Part shown: piece by piece, positions 44,942 to 48,622 of the stretch
How the letters are laid out: every line of letters starts with the position of its first letter
Numbering within the stretch: position 1 is the first letter of the stretch
From: Pseudorhodobacter ferrugineus DSM 5888
GTDB lineage: Bacteria > Pseudomonadota > Alphaproteobacteria > Rhodobacterales > Rhodobacteraceae
Reading direction: 5' to 3'
DNA length: 48,622 bases
Assembly (NCBI RefSeq): GCF_000420745.1
Contig: NZ_ATVN01000023.1
Location: 1-48,622 of the forward strand
Program-made: the position numbers and the translations under genes
Notes under the pieces: generated by a model
What the model saw: only the letters and a program-made list of their open reading frames with translations
What the model was told of the DNA's origin: nothing
Databases searched by the model: none

Positions 44942-45193
44942 TCGGCTCGTTTTGAGAGCCTATGCACAATCTTTGCTGGCCGGGCAACACAACAAATGGC
45001 TCGAATCTGACCTTACGTCGGCTGGACCCCAGCCCACTTGGCCGCTAACGCCTTTGGCGATTGGCGGCTGGTTAGAACAGCCATCAGCCTGTTTTCTGTG
45101 CATCGGATTTTGAGTTGGCAACGCCTTTTTGAATGAGCTCTTGTCTGAACCTCGAAACATTGCGGTCCAAGACGCAACAAGCCATGCTTGGCT
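44942..45193. other. Intergenic stretch between convergent genes
   Basis: No gene is recognised between lnt and the second L,D-transpeptidase. A weak stem (AAGCC...GGCTT, 45179-45194 region) lies at the transpeptidase end without a T-tract. Nothing else stands out. Confidence 0.4.
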
Positions 45194-45700
45194 TCAAACA
45201 AAGATCTCAATCGGTGTCCCATCTCGTACCATCGCATAAATCTCTTCCATTTCGCGATCTGAAACCGAGATGCACCCCGCCGTCCAATCCGGCTTGATCG
45301 GATCGATGTTGCGCCTCCGCCCGCCGTGAATGAATATTTCGCCGCCAGGTTCGCGTCCTTGCGCTTTGGCGAAAGCGATGTCAGCCTCATTTGGATAGGA
45401 AATGCCGATGGAAAGGTGAAACAAGCTGTTCGGATTGCGCCGGTCAATGATGTATTTGCCTTCGGGTGTTTTGCCATCGCCTTCAAATTGCTTGTGTCCC
45501 ATCGGCGCAAAGCCAAGATCTGTTTTATAGGATTTAAGAACGCGATCACCGTTGTAAAGAAACAAACGTCGGTCGCCCTTGAATAATTGTATGCGGGTGA
45601 CTTCCGGGCCGTCATAGGTCCTGAACCTGCTATTGGCACAGCCGACCAAGCCAAGAGCAAGACTGCCTAGAACGACTACGCGGCGTGTCGCATGTTTCAT
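45194..45700 (-). CDS. YkuD L,D-transpeptidase II, lipoprotein
   Basis: The 168-residue product has a lipobox GLVGC (Cys21), so it is membrane-anchored, and a compact YkuD domain with EIFIHGG (His125) and WTAGCISVS (catalytic Cys143). It is a different subfamily from the enzyme at 42473. Start ATG 45700 has GAGGAG 5 bases ahead; an in-frame GTG at 45706 is less likely. The promoter region on the minus strand includes a TATAGC-like -10 about 45 bases upstream. Confidence 0.9.
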   Translation of the reverse strand: MKHATRRVVVLGSLALGLVGCANSRFRTYDGPEVTRIQLFKGDRRLFLYNGDRVLKSYKTDLGFAPMGHKQFEGDGKTPEGKYIIDRRNPNSLFHLSIGISYPNEADIAFAKAQGREPGGEIFIHGGRRRNIDPIKPDWTAGCISVSDREMEEIYAMVRDGTPIEIFV

Positions 45701-45980
45701 ATTCACTCCTCAATCCATTTGGGTCGGATTGCTATAAAGTACAGTTTTGTGACCAGTCCTGACAAATGTGAGATAAGCTCAATCACGGGCGTTGGCAAAA
45801 AGATAGCCTTGAGCTAGCGGCCTTGACTGCGGTCATGGAGAAATCCCGCGAGTTTTAGGGGTCCAGCAGATCATGGATTGCAGCCATCGGAAATCCACGC
45901 GGTGTAGGGTTGCGCAATTTGTCAGATGATTGGCCCTAGGGTGTAATGTTGTGGAGCGTTCGACGAAAGGAAGGAGGAGC
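45701..45980. other. Intergenic stretch between L,D-transpeptidase II and PBP2
   Basis: No gene or known repeat is recognised. The part near 45701-45760 probably holds the transpeptidase promoter. The remainder reads as unassigned sequence. Confidence 0.4.
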
Positions 45981-47921
45981 CTACCCATTCTTGCGCCCCC
46001 CATTTGTGTCAGGAGGTAAGATCAGGCTGCTCAACCGTTGCAAATCAGTGCTAATGCGCCCACGCTGATCAACTGGATAGGCCTCAGGAGTTGGCATGCC
46101 ACCATTCAGGTAAAACAACACGAGATCGCGCGCAATTGGAGCCGCCGCTGTTGACCCGCCGCCGCCATGTTCAACAAGGACTGATACTGCGATTTCAGGT
46201 TTGTCGAACGGAGCAAAGCCGGTGAAAAGTGCGTGATCGCGCCGTCTCCAAGGCAGATCCGCTTGGCTTCTGACACCGGCCGCGCGTTCAGAAGTTGTTA
46301 TACTGAATACCTGACTTGATCCTGTCTTGCCCGCCATGAATTGCCCTTCGGTCACGATCCGAGAGGCCTTGGCAGTTCCGCGACTAGAATTGACGACATC
46401 AAACATCCCTTTATGAACCAAGGCCAATGACGATGGCGTAAAGCCCATAGGCTCCATGTCGGGGTCTAATGAGCCAACCTGCGGCTTTACAATGCGCGGC
46501 ACCACCGCACGACCTGAAGCGACCCGCGCCGTCATGACCGCAAGTTGCATTGGTGTCGACAGAACAAAACCCTGCCCAATTGATGCATTGATCGTATCGC
46601 CAATCAACCAATCGCTGCCCTGCGTTTCTTGCTTCCATGCGCGGGACGGATTGAGTCCGGCTGACATCCCCGAGAACGGTAAATCAGGTTTCTGACCAAG
46701 GCCTAACCGCGTATTCATTGCGTTTAGGCCATCAATACCAACTCGCTGTGCCATCTCATAGAAGAATACATCACAGGATTCGCGCAGCGCGCCTTGCAGG
46801 TTCACGCGCCCGTGGCCGCCCCTTTTCCAACAGTGAAACCTCCGTCCCGCAATTTCGACGAAGCCAGGGCAGGTGACAGTATCTTGTTCTTTGACCACTC
46901 CGCCTTCTAGCGCGGCAAGAGCAAGCGACATTTTGACGGTCGATCCAGGTGGGTAGGCCCCTTGCACGGTTTTATCTGCGAATGGGCGATATTCAGAATC
47001 GCGGAGCGCACCGTAGTCACGCGACGATATTCCGTTTACAAACAGATTCGGATCAAATGAGGGCGCTGACGCCGATGCCAGAATATCACCATTACGAACA
47101 TCCATGACAACAGCAGCGGCGCTTTGGTCCCCCAATCGGGCCAATGTGAAGTTCTGTAGATGATGGTCGAGCGTCAGGTAAACGTCTTCACCCGCTGTTG
47201 GGGACGTTCGATTGAGATCGCGCATGACGCGGCCTGTAGCATTGACTTCAACTGCCAAGGTGCCCTGCAAGCCACGCAACTCTGTCTCGAACGCCTTTTC
47301 AACGCTGGTTTTACCAATTTTGAATCCCGGCAGCGACAACAACGGATCTTTGGTCTCGACAGCTTCCAAATCATTTGAACTAACACGCCCGACATATCCG
47401 ATCATATGCGCAAAATCAGGGCCAAATGGGTAGGTTCGCTGCAGTACCGTTTCAAGGTTTACGCCTGGAAGCGTAGGTGCGTTCACAGCTACCCGCGATA
47501 ATTCTTCCCATGTAATGTCTTCGGCAACGGATATCGGCACGAAGGCACTTGTTTTGCTACTATTGTTTAGGATTTCAGCGATATCATCATCGGAAATCGG
47601 CAACGCCAATTGCAATTGGCGAAGTACCGAGGCTAGGTCGCCTGCCTGCTCCCGTATTACGGTCACTTGGTAGGTGGGTCGATTATCAGCAAGAACATCG
47701 CCAAAACGATCAAGAATGCGCCCACGTACTGGCGCAATCAATTGCAGATTGATCCGATTGTTTTCGGCAAGCATGCGATACTGCTCGGCATCGCGGATTT
47801 GCATCTGGCGCATCCGCAAGCCTAGAACGCCAACAATAGCAACCTGGACGCCACCCATCACAAGCGCCCGCCTCGTTATACCTTTCTGGCTAATTTCCGC
47901 GGCTTGAATAGATCGACGCAT
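45981..47921 (-). CDS. mrdA: Penicillin-binding protein 2 (elongation transpeptidase)
   Basis: PBP2 cross-links peptidoglycan during cell elongation. The 646-residue product has a short cytosolic head, one membrane helix (about 20-38), the pedestal domain and a transpeptidase domain with STVK (Ser327), SCD (382-384) and KTG near 545. Cys351, Cys364, His370 and Cys383 sit at the positions of the structural Zn site described in Acinetobacter PBP2, here with two Cys in place of Asp. Chromosomes normally carry one essential mrdA, so this is likely an extra copy. GGAG precedes the ATG, which overlaps the upstream stop as TGATG. Confidence 0.93.
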   Translation of the reverse strand: MRRSIQAAEISQKGITRRALVMGGVQVAIVGVLGLRMRQMQIRDAEQYRMLAENNRINLQLIAPVRGRILDRFGDVLADNRPTYQVTVIREQAGDLASVLRQLQLALPISDDDIAEILNNSSKTSAFVPISVAEDITWEELSRVAVNAPTLPGVNLETVLQRTYPFGPDFAHMIGYVGRVSSNDLEAVETKDPLLSLPGFKIGKTSVEKAFETELRGLQGTLAVEVNATGRVMRDLNRTSPTAGEDVYLTLDHHLQNFTLARLGDQSAAAVVMDVRNGDILASASAPSFDPNLFVNGISSRDYGALRDSEYRPFADKTVQGAYPPGSTVKMSLALAALEGGVVKEQDTVTCPGFVEIAGRRFHCWKRGGHGRVNLQGALRESCDVFFYEMAQRVGIDGLNAMNTRLGLGQKPDLPFSGMSAGLNPSRAWKQETQGSDWLIGDTINASIGQGFVLSTPMQLAVMTARVASGRAVVPRIVKPQVGSLDPDMEPMGFTPSSLALVHKGMFDVVNSSRGTAKASRIVTEGQFMAGKTGSSQVFSITTSERAAGVRSQADLPWRRRDHALFTGFAPFDKPEIAVSVLVEHGGGGSTAAAPIARDLVLFYLNGGMPTPEAYPVDQRGRISTDLQRLSSLILPPDTNGGRKNG

Positions 47922-48280
47922 CAGCTTTCTCCTATCGTCGGAAAAATGTCGCTACGTTTCCGCCATTCGGTTCGGATAGCGAGGCACAGCAAGACAAAGC
48001 CAACTGCAGCGAGCCAAGGTCGAAGGGGATCGAACCAACGCAACAGCGCCTCGCTGCCAAAAATCAACATTAGAACCTTGTTGCAAGTCGGGCAGGCTAT
48101 CCCAAGAAATGACGCAACGCTGCCTATTCCGGCTTTCTTTGTTGAACAGCTTGGCTGGTGGATCGCTGTGAACACGCCTGCGAGGCTCGCGAAAATCAAA
48201 AGGTAGGGAAGTTCCCAGCCTGCTATCGGAGTCATTCTTGTAAATAGCGGATTTTGCCATATCGTCGTGATGGTCCCCAT
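47921..48280 (-). CDS. Small Cys-containing membrane protein, upstream region cut by the IS
   Basis: The 119-residue product has three to four membrane helices and three cysteines, one in HQPSCSTKK and two in GIACPTCNKVLML. Their CxxC layout suggests redox or metal chemistry. No family is recognised. The ATG lies four bases from the right-hand IS, so its own ribosome site and perhaps N-terminal codons were replaced by IS sequence. It is coupled to mrdA, so the IS may now provide the promoter for both. Confidence 0.65.
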   Translation of the reverse strand: MGTITTIWQNPLFTRMTPIAGWELPYLLIFASLAGVFTAIHQPSCSTKKAGIGSVASFLGIACPTCNKVLMLIFGSEALLRWFDPLRPWLAAVGFVLLCLAIRTEWRKRSDIFPTIGES

Positions 48281-48283
48281 CGT

Positions 48284-48309
48284 TGTTGATTGTCACTGAG
48301 AACTGACCC
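48284..48309. repeat. IS21 terminal inverted repeat, right copy
   Basis: This 26-bp end is the exact reverse complement of 324-349. Confidence 0.9.
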
Positions 48310-48356
48310 GGCATTGTCACCGCGATTTGACCCACCCATTAGTTATGTTCTCTATG

Positions 48357-48620
48357 TCATGATGGCGTCAATGCTGTTGCCTCCTTTCGCTTTTTCTTCG
48401 CTGTTTCGGAGCTGGCCTTGAAGCGGTAGCTGTCATTGCCAGTCTCGAGGATGTGGCAGCGATGGGGAAGACGATCGAGCAGTGCGGTGGTCATCTTGGC
48501 ATCGCCGAACACGCTGGCCCATTCGCTGAAGCTCAGGTTGGTGGTGATGATGACGCTGGTGCGTTCATACAGCTTGCTCAGAAGGTGGAAGAGCAATGCA
48601 CCGCCAGAGGCACTGAACGG
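48357..48620 (-). CDS. istB: IS21 helper ATPase IstB, C-terminal part
   Basis: The visible 87 residues include [54 protein letters not shown] and a Lys-rich end. This is the DnaA-like AAA+ C-terminal half of IstB, with sensor 1 (TTN) and the arginine-finger region (LLDRL). The Walker motifs lie outside the window. The frame is open to the edge. Confidence 0.9.
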   Translation of the reverse strand, partial: PFSASGGALLFHLLSKLYERTSVIITTNLSFSEWASVFGDAKMTTALLDRLPHRCHILETGNDSYRFKASSETAKKKRKEATALTPS

Positions 48621-48622
48621 CA

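Larger units (their letters stand above)
48284..48622 (-). mobile_element. IS21-family element, 3' (istB) end; continues beyond the right edge
   Basis: It begins TG at 48284 with the 26-bp terminal repeat that matches the left-hand IS end exactly. It is followed by a weaker internal repeat (TTGTCACCGCGATTTGACCC) and then the istB 3' end. Orientation equals the left copy, so the region 350-48283 is bracketed by two directly oriented copies of what is probably one IS. Confidence 0.9.

Overview
The window looks like part of an accessory replicon (plasmid or integrated conjugative element) of an alphaproteobacterium, most likely a Rhodobacterales/Roseobacter-group organism. This rests on remembered family resemblance and gene order (VirB/VirD4 operon layout, MntR, SCO/PCuAC and DUF411 proteins), not on a search. 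No rRNA, tRNA, CRISPR array, replication-initiation gene, partition gene or relaxase was recognised.

Layout. (1) 1-349 and 48284-48622 are the ends of two same-orientation IS21-family elements: the istA start with its terminal repeat on the left, and the istB end with the identical 26-bp terminal repeat on the right. The left copy truncates an OLD/RecF-like ATPase gene. (2) 1213-16657, all on the minus strand, is a complete-looking P-type type IV secretion operon: virB1, virB2, virB3, virB4, a virB7-like lipoprotein, a transglycosylase built on a VirB5-like frame, virB5, a small secreted protein, virB6, virB8, virB9, virB10, virB11, a large unknown protein and virD4. (3) 16917-20148 holds two secreted unknowns, a winged-helix-like protein and a Fic protein. 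(4) 20430-20817 is a scar: an ISNCY-like remnant followed by a diverged 192-bp copy of the virB4 3' end that stops exactly at the cusA stop codon.

(5) 20817-32971 (minus) is a metal-efflux and periplasmic copper-handling run led by a CadA/ZntA-type P1B-ATPase. It continues with an unusual methyltransferase-LspA fusion, DsbB, DsbA, SCO, PCuAC, SCO and DUF411, then a Cys-rich protein, a YtkA-like protein, CusB and CusA. A divergent MerR regulator and a dyad operator sit at its head. (6) 33497-38629 (minus) is a second copper operon behind a CueR-type promoter: Cys-rich protein, multicopper oxidase, DUF411, two tiny membrane proteins, cytochrome c, TlpA-like thioredoxin, an unknown membrane protein and DedA.

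(7) 38979-41915 is an MntR regulator divergent from a two-domain multicopper oxidase translationally coupled to a ZIP-family transporter, with a perfect palindrome between them. This is the best candidate for an undescribed system. (8) 42042-48280 is an envelope-building set: small lipoprotein, L,D-transpeptidase, Lnt/CutE, a second L,D-transpeptidase, PBP2 and a small Cys-containing membrane protein cut off by the right IS.

Together the genes suggest a mobile element that exports Cu(I)/Ag(I) and Zn/Cd/Pb, oxidises and chaperones copper in the periplasm, maintains disulfides there, and carries spare copies of envelope enzymes, several with cysteine active sites that copper could poison. That last link is inference.
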